DNA of 64,000 nt. It comes from Pyropia yezoensis (taxonomy: Eukaryota; Rhodophyta; Bangiophyceae; Bangiales; Bangiaceae). The stretch lies in contig CM020620.1 in NCBI GenBank assembly GCA_009829735.1, forward strand, positions 17,318,354 to 17,382,353. The letters run 5' to 3'. Both the position numbers and the translations under genes were made by a program. Below are positions 40,261 through 50,589 of this stretch, one piece after another (position 1 is the first letter of the stretch; every line of letters begins with the position of its first letter). The notes beneath the pieces are model-generated. The model did not search any database, was not told the origin of the DNA, and saw only the letters and a list, made by a program, of their open reading frames with translations.

Positions 40261-43200
40261 CCATGATGACAAGGCAGATCACCGCCGACGGTGCTGTTAG
40301 CAGGTGCCGTCGGTCCTGAGCACAGACATGCAGTGCATGACACCCTCCAGCTCTCTTCTTATAGAACCTCATGCGGGCCCACGCGCCCCTCCCCGCCCCA
40401 TGGTCACTCGCCTAACTTGCTGATCAGCGACGGACGTTTAAACTCAAAATATTCAGCTTCGGATGAAACATGACAAGCACATTGTGCTTGTTGAGATCGT
40501 TTGAACAAAACATACTCAAAGTGGATAGAAGAGAGAGAAAGCACACCCAGTTAAGACCCCCTCTGAGCGGACATAGAGGTTTTCGAAGGATTGCCTGCGT
40601 TCCATTCGCGGCCGGTGAACATCTGAGGGGTCTGAGCCCAATGATTGGTGGCAGCACAGAATATCAGCAGGAACACTGAAGAAGCTCCGAAGTCGGAAAC
40701 GTGGCTTGATGCACCCCGCCAGATTGCTCGACTGGGGGCGCCCTGCTTCAATTCATGGACACTTGACGGTGCTGGTGCCCTACTTTAGAGAGTTTCCGTG
40801 ATGAATGATTCAAACGGCTCCAGACCTTTCACGGCCGCGACTGATTGACTTGGCCGTTTCGCAGGAGTCGACTCGCTATGGATCCACACCTCAGGAGGGG
40901 GGGGGATTCACGCGCGGCGCACGTACCAGGTGACTCCCTCGCCCTTCTCAGGGACTGCGCAGGGAGCATACATGCACAATGAGTGCGGCTGGAAATTCTT
41001 CACCAACTGCGAGACCTCATAGCGAACACAGTCAAAGTGCATAGGCAGGAGAGAGAAATAGGGCCCCGTAGCGAAAAAGTGAGCAACGGTTGCAGGGGTT
41101 CCAATGGGACAGGAAGAATCAGCCAGTCATCGCGCATCCGCTCATACATGCACCTGTCCAAGAAACGCGGCGCACACAACCGTTCTTGCGCTCCAGAGAC
41201 AGTACAGGTCCGGTTGATATCGCTTTCAGCCGTATTGGCGCCAGCTGGCTACCTCTTACGTTCGGTGTGGCACAGAGGCCTACTTCTGTCTCGGGTCGAA
41301 GACGTTCCTGGGCGCTGGTTCGACTGCATCGGCAAAGGATGCGCTCAGAGTGCCCGCATGCCCGGACTTGGTGGTGCAGCCCCCGCGGTTACCCTCACGC
41401 CGACGGCGCGTACAGGCCACACAGACCACGCAACTTTTACAATATATTCAAATTCTGTCACACGTGGCTCTGTAACGAGCCAATACGCTATGTCCGCCCT
41501 TAACTGGGTGTGAGAGAGCGAAGTGTGGCTGTCGAAGTCCAGGCCTCGTGCACTTCGCGGCAACCTGTCTTTCCCAGCAGGCTCTATTGCAACACATTGG
41601 GTATTTTCGTCGGTAATGTATGAAAGAGTCTGCCGCTTCTTCCAACGACGAAAACAAGCTGCTTTGAACTAAGAACAGCCGTGTCCTAACTCAAGTTTCC
41701 AGACGCTGCACCTTCTTCACAGGGGTGACGATCATCCGCGTGCACCGTGCCGGAATGTGACGGGCCCTCGACGGCCGCTCCGCACGTCGCGGTCACGTGC
41801 GGCTACCCGAGGCGGACTCGTTAACGAGTTTCGGGGAGTCACGTCGATCTCGCTCTCTAGCCTGTCTGCCCCAATGACCAACCACCTCAACAGACGAGGT
41901 AGTTCTCCACGGCTCCTCAAAAAAAAAAAAAACCGCTGGAGAGAGGAGAGTGAGCTCAGTCCCGCGATGTTCTCTATGTTTTGTTCTCTGTGAGTGAGCA
42001 TCTCGTAGCGCGGCCCCCAGTATGAGGCTGCCACGTGTAGTGCCCCTAAATCAACCAGCCTTGCAATGCGCCTTCAGGGCCCATCTCGAGCATGATACGT
42101 GTCAAGAGAACTTCCAGTACGGCTCCGTGTTTACTCTACCCTCGCATACAATCAATCCCCGACCTTGTACCACCCCCGTAAAAGCCCAGGTGCGCCTATA
42201 ACGAGTTGGCCGACAGTATTTTACAGTCATTGAGAGCAGCGAGAGAGGCGCGGGCGGCTTTGCTCGAGCGACTGATTGGCGATCACGCAGCTGGCGTTGC
42301 GGTGCCGGCAGCTGTAATGCTCGCCATTGGGGTTGGTCATCATCGGGGAATGACTGTAGTTGATCCGATCTGCTTTACGGAAGCATTGCCAGCCCAAGCG
42401 CTACCGCTGGCGGCGCGCACAAGATAGCAGACGCTGTTCTTGTACTGTTTTGTCCCCGCACCCGCAGGTCCCTGGTGACGAGGGCTTCGCGAGCGCGAAT
42501 ATCCGTGCGGTGCTTCTTCTCTGCGGCCTTGCGCACCGCCCCTTCGAGCTTATCAGCATGCGAGACAGACCGGGGATGGCCAACATCAACTGGGAAACCA
42601 GGCTTTAACTAGATAGAAAAGAAAATAGCTCACAGGCTCGCGCAGACGGGTCCACAGGGGGATGCCCCTTCCCCAGCGACGACGCATGCCCCCCCCCCTC
42701 GCTGGGAGAAACCGCCTGCTGCCGCGCCGCATCAGGTCCTGAGGAATTCAAGCGACGTGGCTGGCTCCGCCACGGGTAGGCGACATTGTTGGGTGGGGGG
42801 GGCGGTGCGGGGCGCGGGTATGTGTGGTACAGTGAAGGGAGAACAACACAGACGGGTGACCAGTACAGCGAGTGCTGCGACCAAGTCTGACAGATTGTTG
42901 CTTGAGAGTCAACTTCGGGAAACACGTGGGCCACGTGGCCTGGCTGGTCTAGGGGCAGTGGTTGGATGTTGGGGCATACAAGCTACTATGCGGTGTCGAG
43001 CGCACGGGGTGAGCAATCCTGGCAAAAGTCAAAGCATGAGGGTGCCATTCATTCAGCAGTGCGTGCAATGTTGCTGACGAAGACGATTGGCGGGGGTAGA
43101 TCAATGTCATCGAACTCGAGGACAACAGCAACGGTCAGGATCGTCTAAGTTCACATACTCAGAGGCGCGTATTGCACGTCTTCTTTGCGAGGCGGTCGGG

Positions 43201-43935
43201 CCTTCTTCGTAAAACCGCCTGGATGTCAATCACAACACGCCTCCATCGCTGCTCGGGAGCAGCGGAAGGCGACGTCTCGTGCGGTCCAGGGAAGCAGTCG
43301 TCCCAGGACCACAGAGAAGGGGTCGCACCTGTGCCTCTTGCAACGGGCACTCCCATCGCTTCTGCGAGCAGCAGTGCAAAGTGGCTGTGCACCCACCCCA
43401 AAAGCATAGCCGGGCCAGCACCAATTGAAGCCAACGCAGAGAATGGTGGGTGCACTGCTGTGGTGCATCCATATAAGAAGGCGTGTGGCGCAGCTCGGTG
43501 CATGCCTCTGGAGCTCACAGCGTCAGCCACTGCGAAGCATCTTCCTGCCCACCCCACCCGCCCTCACTGCTCTTTCACCATCGTCCACCCGGCTGGGGTG
43601 CGGCCCGGCCCACCGAGCGGAGGCAGACTGGGAACGCCGGGATAGAGATGAAGGGGGCGCCCGCCGGGGGGTTGTGTGCCCTCGGGCGGGCGTGTGCTTG
43701 CGTGGGGGCCACGTGCCGACGGCGGGCCGCGTGCCCACGGGGGGGCGCGCGCCGACGCACCGTGGGCCGTGAAGGCGCCACTGGCCGTCGGGGGTGCGCG
43801 GATTGTCGGGGGTGCGCGGGCCGTCGGGCACCAATCGGTTGACTAAAAGAAAACCTCCGTGAAAGAAACCACCAGGGTTGAGTCGGGAAATTGTTCGTTC
43901 GATGTGATTCGTGGAACCCGCTACGTTCGTATTAG
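40261..43935. other. Anonymous intergenic DNA
   Basis: Composition is closer to balanced and no frame longer than about 180 codons occurs; none shows a recognisable domain. Visible simple features are an A run near 41919-41932 and short C or G runs near 42690 and 42795. A short frame at 42206-42427 has an Ala/Arg-rich helical start but lacks an ATG at its beginning. GC-rich direct repeats (GTCGGGGGTGCGCGG) lie near 43787-43825. Confidence 0.5.
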
Positions 43936-43943
43936 GGTGCATC

Positions 43944-44403
43944 GATTGCAGTTCCGCGAATTTTGTCTCATGGAGACAACAGCAGCAGCGTGACATTAAC
44001 GCCATGAGCTAAACGCGAGCTGGGAGCTCGCAGCGAAGCAATAGCGTGCTGTGGGGCTTTCCTGTCGATCAGGCGATGATCGGCTGCAGTCGTGGCGGAT
44101 CTGGTACCGAACGCTGGTTGGCCAGATAGCTGTTGTTTTCTCTAACGATCTCGGCGGATTTCCCTCTATCTCAGACGGATCCACTCAAGTGCACTGGAAG
44201 AGGTCGCAGCTGGTTCCTGGGATGCCTGGTCCCTCTCCGATGTGGGCAGAAATCTCGAGAACGTCTCATATCGCAGTGTTTCCACACTAACGCGGAGCAC
44301 TTATTGGCCAGTGGTGCGCCATCTGAGGCATGCCATTGTCCTGTTGAGGGTCTGTCGTTGTTATTGTCGCCATGAGACAAAATTCGGGTACTGCAATACA
44401 TCC
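43944..44403. mobile_element. MITE-like inverted-repeat element
   Basis: The left arm 43944-43995 and the right arm 44352-44403 are inverted repeats of about 52 bp sharing ATTGCAGT, a 16-bp perfect core GAATTTTGTCTCATGG, and GACAA, with roughly 356 bp between. There is no coding capacity inside. The target duplication and exact ends are unclear. It lies just left of the HARBI1-type relic, so it may be a non-autonomous relative or an internal remnant of that element. Confidence 0.5.
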
Positions 44404-44519
44404 GGGGTGGTTCGGCCAGTCGCCGAATGCCAAATGTTCGGCTGCCCGTCGGCCAAGTCCGCGGCTTCGCCAAGCGTCGTCGAGTGCGGCGCGCTCGACG
44501 CGCTGAGGAGGCCGATTGA

Positions 44520-45697
44520 GTGCACCGGAACGTGCTTATTGCCTCACTAACGACCCCCCTCGTGACCCTCTACTGTACGCGCGTGGACCGCGAACGCGGC
44601 TGCAACCGCCTCATATTTTCTGATGAGGTGGCCGCGGTGGGTCGCCATCTAAAGACGAAGTATCGCATGGCGTTCGACGTTTTCACACGCCTGGTTGTGC
44701 GGCTGCCGCCCCACCTCTATCGCAACGACGCACGAGCCCGACGGCGCTATGTGCGAGGCAGCCCCTCGTCACGGGCAGTATCAAAGGAGCCCAAGATTGC
44801 TGTGGCGCTGCGCTTTTTTGGCGGCATCTCCCATCATGACGTGTGTGGGACGCACAAGCTTGAGCCAGGCTCATAATACATCATCGTCAAGCGGGTTGTT
44901 GCATCGATCAATAATGAAATGCACCTGGGGGCGGACATGGCGAGCGACGCGGGCCAGGACAGCCTGGCCGCCACATTTGTGGACACTATGCCGCTCAGCC
45001 CACTGTTACCATGGGTTTTGGGTGCCCTCGACGGCTCGGAAGTGCGCATACTGGCGCCCAGTCATGCTGCGACGGCAACGCCGTCAGAGTACTACCGGTG
45101 CAAGGGCTTCTTAAGTTTGAACGTGCAGGCTATTTGCGACGGCCGCTGTCGGTTTTAGTTCATGTCCACGGCAGCCCCAGGCACCATGCACGACAGCGCC
45201 GCCTGGGCCCAGACCCAGCTGGAAGACATTCTGGAGCGCGGGGCCATTCGCATCAGTCGTCGCTGCATCATCTGTGACGACACATTTGCCGCTTGCGGAC
45301 ATCTTGTACCGCCTTGGCCGGATGCAAACGTAGCCATCTCGCAAGACTCGGTCAACTATTTCGGAAGTCAGCTGCGGCAGGCCATCGAGCGTGCCTTTGG
45401 ATTCTGAACAAGCGGTGCGAGATACTCTGGTCGCCGCTGCGCATTTGTTTGTCAACCTGCGGCGACCTTATCGCGGCACTAATGAATGTGCATAACTTCA
45501 TTACTGACAACTCTTTCACTACCGTGAGCGAGCCTGACAACGATGAGGATCACTGAGCCGCGCTGGTGCAAAGCGACGAGCAGTGCACCGACGCTGGCGG
45601 CGTGCCAAACAGACATGACACTGCGGCCTGGCCGCCGAGGGATTACTGGACGACGCGCATGGCTGCCCCAGGCTACGCGGGACCTGTGCGGATGTGA
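44520..45697 (+). pseudogene. HARBI1-type (PIF/Harbinger superfamily) transposase relic
   Basis: A second, different DDE transposase. One frame runs through 44520-45407 with in-frame stops at 44874-44876 (TAA), 45156-45158 (TAG) and 45405-45407 (TGA); near 45400 the homology moves to another frame (RCEILWSPLR...LIAALMNVHNFITDN), so there is one frameshift. Recognisable parts: KIAVALRFFGGISHHDV, LGALDGSEVRI (first Asp), YYRCKGFLSLNVQAICDGRCRF, GTMHDSAAW, ICDDTFAACGHLVPPW (second Asp) and AIERAFG (Glu). All catalytic positions are kept, unlike the relic at 13638. The C-terminus may reach 45697 (PRDYW). It is clearly dead. Confidence 0.85.
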
Positions 45698-47345
45698 TGA
45701 AGAGCAGTGATGGTCAAGTATGACGAGCGCAATTCACTACCCAACGACTGGCGCCAATGAACCTGGGAAATGAAGTTCCTCAACAGCCTCTGCACGACGC
45801 ACAAATTAGTGCCAGCCAGGAACTGATCGACACAGGGAGAAGAACAGAATCTTCTCGACCCCGGTCCATGAAATGAAAACAAGCAAACGTGGGCATCACA
45901 CGAACAAGTTGACATGTGGAGGAATCGCGCGGGGAGTTAAAAGAAGAAAAGCGGCTACACGAAACAGCATCACGACTCCAAGATGACCATCAGTTAGAAC
46001 CTACCCATTCGTTTCCTCGCATCAGTGCACAAGACCCTGCTCTCCGCGCGCACGTGCTGGCTGGAGCGGCACGTGGGATAAAAAAATGCAAAACCTCCCC
46101 CTCCCGCCCGTCCCAGAATAATAGTGGAGGACCTCCACGCCCCCCGTCCCAGCATAAGAGTGCACGTGGAAGATCCTTTATCGAGAATGGCACTCATTTT
46201 TGCGCTTGAACCGCGGCTGCAAGTACACACAATAATACACACAAGCAGCACATAAACAAACATTGAGCGGGTATGAGAGATGAGCGGTGGGGACACGACA
46301 ATAAAGATACGGACGAGTTGAAGGAACAAAACGAGGACAGAAGTCACAATGGCTGCTCCAACGTCACATACCCATGCAATGTAGGCCGGTATTCCTACAG
46401 CCTCGCCGAGAAAGGTGCATCAGCTGGCCGTGACCAAGGTGCAAAACTTTCCCCCCTCGTGCACTGAAGAAAAAAGAAAAAGCGCAGCTCCGGACCCATG
46501 GGTAGGTAGTACGTGCTTCGTCTCCTTTCCGTACAGTATCTGCGAAAAAAAAAAAAGAAAAGCATGGCAGACCCAGCCCCGCCAGCACAACCGCAGTCAG
46601 AAGCGCCACGGCGGAGAATGGGTGACCAGCGGCGGATCAGTACACGAAATTCCACGGTCAAAATGGTCGCTGCGTCGTACGAGCAATGCTGCGCCGGACA
46701 ACCATCGTGGAACACCCAGAAGAGTAAAAACAACAGGAGCCCTCCAAGGACAGAGAGGTTCCGCGCACCTTCACAGCCAGGCCGAGACGGGAGTTGCCAC
46801 ATGTGACGGTCAAGGAAGACAGCACGTGCAGGGGAGGGACACATGCGGAAGAGACGAAGGGTAGCGTGGGCCAGGGAGACACCCGGCTGTTAACTAGCTA
46901 CCGGCAAGGACATGCTGGTGATACGAGTGGCCAAGGAAAGGGGACCGCTCACGACGCGGTGCAGCAGGTGGTCGCTCTTCCACTGACGGTGATCTTGATC
47001 CAGCAGGCCGCCACACGCCCGGGCGGCAGCCCCTTCAAAGTCGAAGATCACTGCCATATGAGGTGAACACGATTTGGGCATCGATATTCATTGCGATTGA
47101 GAACCGTCGAGTGCTACGTAATTCAATTGACGTAGCCGTCCCACAGTGCGCATCTTACCGCAAGGAGCTGGCACGAGAGGGGGAGGTATGGCGAGGCAAC
47201 CCCGATTGTGTGTCAGTCATCGACAGAATCTGCGTTCGGCCCAAACTTCTTGAACGTATCGCGATTCCGATGAATATTGTGCAGATCTCGACGCACTTGT
47301 GGGGGGTGAAAATGTGTTCCTCCCCCGACCACGGTCCAACACCTC
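45698..47345. other. Anonymous DNA left of element C
   Basis: No supported gene. A short direct repeat lies at about 46090-46160 (CC(T/C)CC...CGTCCCAG(A/C)ATAA(T/G)AGTG). A-rich runs lie near 46472-46482 and 46544-46560. The frames here are under 150 codons and carry no recognisable domain. Confidence 0.5.
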
Positions 47346-47814
47346 TGTGGAAAAACTGGCCCGCACGCAGGGGGCATGGCGCGCCATACGGGGTCGAAAG
47401 ACAGCTGGTCTGACCCGCTTCTCCCTTTGCATTTGATATCGAGTTTCCCTTAGTCAGGGACACTTTGCGTAATAGTAAATCCAACGTGGATTTGAGGGTT
47501 TTCTGCATCTTATCGTCTTGAACTTTCGTGTGGCCCCGTGGGCAGTTGCTGGGGTGGAAGATTCAGAGTGGAGAGATTCTGAGCGGGACCCTGGGGGGAT
47601 AAGGGGAGGGATCACCGGGATTGGCCTCGCTTCCCTGTCCCGACCAAGACACTGTTGGCCCACACACCATCCTCTTGTTTCGTGGTGGGGGGTTTGCCCC
47701 ACAGCAGAGACAGCGCGTGTGCGACTTGCACTTCTTCCGGTTCCCCCGACACGGGAGGCAGCCCTTGTGGACCGCCCCAACTTGGGTGCTGAGTGCGCGA
47801 GTGGTTTTTGCACA
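47346..47814 (+). repeat. Element C 5' LTR
   Basis: About 469 bp, starting TGTGGAAAAACTGG and ending TTTTGCACA. It aligns with the B LTRs along its length, better in the 3' two thirds (AGTAAATCCAACGTGGATTT onward). Confidence 0.8.
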
Positions 47815-47816
47815 TT

Positions 47817-47832
47817 TGGTGGAGCAGCAGGG
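47817..47832 (+). other. Element C primer-binding site, interrupted by B2
   Basis: TGGTGGAGCAGCAGGG starts 2 nt after the LTR; the sequence resumes at 57114. The last five bases are the B2 target duplication. Confidence 0.75.
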
Positions 47833-48198
47833 TGTGGCAATAACCACTCGCACACACGGCACCAAAGTTGGGGCGGTGTACAAGGGCGGCCTTCTGTGTC
47901 GGAGGAACTGGAAGAAATGCAAGTCGCACACACTCTATCCCTGTTGTGGGGCAATCCCCCCACTGACAAACAAGAAGATGGTCTCCCAGCCCAGCACCTG
48001 CCCACCGGGCCACACGAAAATTCAAGACGATAAATGCAGAAAAACCCTCAAATCCAAGTTGGATTTACTACTAAGCTAACTATCCCAAACTTAGGGAATA
48101 TGGACCCAAATGCAGGGCGAGGAACGGATCAGGCTAGTGGCCTGCCGCCCCTTGCATGGCACATGCTGCCCCTCTACCTGGGGGTCAATACTGCCACA
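47833..48198 (-). repeat. B2 3' LTR
   Basis: A 366-bp B-family LTR; both termini (TGTGGCAG and GCCACA-type ends) match the other B LTRs. Confidence 0.9.
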
Positions 48199-48211
48199 CT
48201 CCCCTCTCCTC
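48199..48211 (-). other. B2 polypurine tract
   Basis: GAGGAGAGGGGAG on the minus strand abuts the 3' LTR, identical to B1. Confidence 0.8.
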
Positions 48212-48512
48212 AGTTCCGACCGACCCGGTCGGCCGTGTGAGGGGGTGCGTAAGCGCACGTCTGTGCGTTGGGGGCGCGACTTGCTGTCTCCCATCGAGTA
48301 CGTAACGTGGATGTGGAGGCAGTCACGTTGAACGCCCCTCTCCTCAAGCTTGCCAACTTGGCAGCTTGCTCTCCCCGGTTCTCACTTCACCACCACCACC
48401 ACATCCCCTTCACCTTCCACTGGGCCGCCCCACGCTGGGGAGGCCACCCGTCTACCCACGATCCGATTCCCCTCAACTCGAGGAGGGTCTCGCGCCGCTG
48501 TAGCCAGGGCGT

Positions 48513-48533
48513 CTCTCCCCAACTTGGGGAGAG
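48513..48533 (+). promoter_or_regulatory. Hairpin just before the B2 antisense ATG
   Basis: CTCTCCCCAA-c-TTGGGGAGAG, perfect 10-bp arms with a one-base centre, ends 2 nt before the ATG at 48536. B1 (about 20616-20636) has the same hairpin with one mismatch and C a decayed form. It could affect initiation on the antisense RNA; this is inference. Confidence 0.5.
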
Positions 48534-48535
48534 CC

Positions 48536-50478
48536 ATGGCGACCCCGGGGGTGGAGACGGACTCCCTCGATGAACGTATTGAGGACACCTCGTACGGTGC
48601 AGCGCCCGCCGGGACTTCCGGCGGGGGCTCCGCGATCGCTCCGGGGGATGGGACTCCCGCGTCACCCGGCTTTGGGTTGACGGCGGGATCTCCCCCGGGA
48701 GCGGGACAAGTTGTCCCGCGTGAGGCCTTGGGGCGGTGGTTTTACCCCGCTTGGCCTCTGTATGAGGAGGGGGTGACTGTTCTTCGCTGTGGCCGACTTG
48801 GCACAGCGATGGGTCGGGTGTGGGACCGCCTACGGGAGAAGTATCCCCGTAGGGTCGGGTTCCCGGCCCGCTTCAGGACGACCAGTTTGCCTTCCTGGAC
48901 GATGAGGGGGTTGAGGACGTTCAGCGTGCCAAGGCCATGGTGGACCGCGGGGGAACTATCCCGGGTCCCGGCGACTTGCCGACCTTTACTTGGGACGCGG
49001 TGGCAACTCGCCCCACGTACCTCCACGAGGCCGATCCGCACACTCATCACTTTGATGTGCGGATGGAGAAGGACTTCCGGCGAGGTCCCTACTTGGTGAC
49101 CTCGGCTCAACTTGAGCTTCCTCAACAGTCTGCTGCCAGCAAGGAGCAGTACTACCCGACGAAGCCCGAGTGGTGGCCTCAAGTTGAGGTCCCGTACGGT
49201 TTCCCAGCGTTGCTACCACGGTTGCTTGACCACTTCGGCTCCGTCATGTTGACGGCTGGCCCTGATCACCTGGTGTGGGCCATGTTGGCCACCCAGTGGC
49301 TCCTCGAGGTCATGTCGACCTGGGTGTCCTGTGTCCAGCGACGGGGGATGCTCTGGCATCTCCCCGTCCGGCTCATCCAAGGTTTGGAACAGCTCACCCC
49401 TCAGCTAGTCGCTGAGGGGTGCTCATCAGGACAACTCACTCTACTTGAGAAGATGCTCCGGCTCCATAAGGTCATCGAGTGGGAAAGCATTGAGCACAAG
49501 TTGCGGCGCCCCACTCGTGGGCCCAAGGACGATGGCGCACTTCGCCAGTTCGTGTGGGTCGCTCGTGAACTTCACGACGGCCGTGTGGTCCTACGAGAGG
49601 GGTTGGGCATCGGGGACTACCCGTATGCCTCGGGGGTGGATCGCCACACTGCGCCACCCCCGGACAAGCCCATAGTTATGGCTGTGCCCTCATATGATGA
49701 CCATATGACTCAACCCACTGCGGGGGCCCCAAGTCGGGGTCGCAGTTACACCCGGGTCCCGCGACCTAGGCGTGCCCCTCCGCTTCCTCCTGTCCCCTAC
49801 CAGCCGCACGGGGACATCCCGATTAGCGTGGCTGTTGAGTCGTCCACCCCGGTGTCCCCCAACTTGGGGGCCACCCTCCTGACGGTATACCCCAAGCTGG
49901 TGCTACCGGCCACGCCTCTGACCTCAGAGATAATGATCACCACGTTGGTGCGCACCATATCTTGGTTGGCCGCGTCGACCGCAACCCTTCAGACTTCCGA
50001 GACTCCCCAACTTGAGGAGCGCGTTCGTACGGCAGTGGCGACTGCGAGTTGCGAGTCGGTGGCGGAGTTTATGACGGCCAAGTTGGCTCGCATTGGGGCT
50101 ATTATGCCCCAGCCAGCCCCACCTGGGCGTGGCAAACGTCGCGCGAGCCGGGCATACTCGCCTCCTCGCCGTCGTCGCCGGCGCACCCGGCGCTCTCCCT
50201 CCGTGTCGGAAGACGAGTTGTCTTACTCCGTCTTGGAGTCCTCGACTCCGTCAGAGTCGGAGTCGGTCCGGCGTCTGAGTCGCCATCTTGCGCGCAAGAC
50301 TAAACAGAAGGACAGCCGCGGTCGTCGCCACTTGCGCGACCGAGAGGGGCGCGACGATTCCGACTTGGAGCCGCCGGCCCCGCCGACTGGTGGGGAGCGT
50401 TATCGGCGTGGGTCTCGCCGCTCGCCTCCACGTGAGGGCGAGGGCCGTGGAGTGGGAGAGTCTAGCATGCGTGCCTAG
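48536..50478 (+). pseudogene. B2 antisense ORF
   Basis: Full-length counterpart of the B1 antisense ORF, about 645 codons, from the ATG at 48536 to 50478, ending 111 nt from the B2 pol stop. It shows the N-terminal GVETDSLDERIEDTSY, GRWFYPAWPLYEE, the YYP...WWPQVEVPYGF block, the helical region, PRPRRAPPLPPVP linker, SEIMITTLVRTISWLAAST and the RS-like Arg/Ser tail (RRRRRRTRRSPSVSEDE and on). Most differences from B1 look conservative by eye. This copy looks broken about once. Product function unknown. Confidence 0.7.
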
Positions 50479-50589
50479 TTGGCAGCTGCCTTTGTTGTGA
50501 GAGTGTGAGGGTTAGGGCTGTAGGTAAAAGCCACTCTGCGTACCACTTCGACTTGAAGCACTCTCTTGGCACTGTTGTTCGGCCTTCCC

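Noticed and set aside
38918-40372. Ala/Arg-rich frames in GC-rich DNA right of B1
   Set aside because: Low complexity, no domain, open in both directions.
41311-41345. Possible tRNA B-box (GGTTCGACTGC)
   Set aside because: It lacks the CC end of the consensus and no cloverleaf could be drawn around it.
47454-48079. Frames over the paired C and B2 LTRs, resembling a cysteine-rich gene
   Set aside because: They are LTR sequence in two orientations; Cys/His strings recur in every B LTR.
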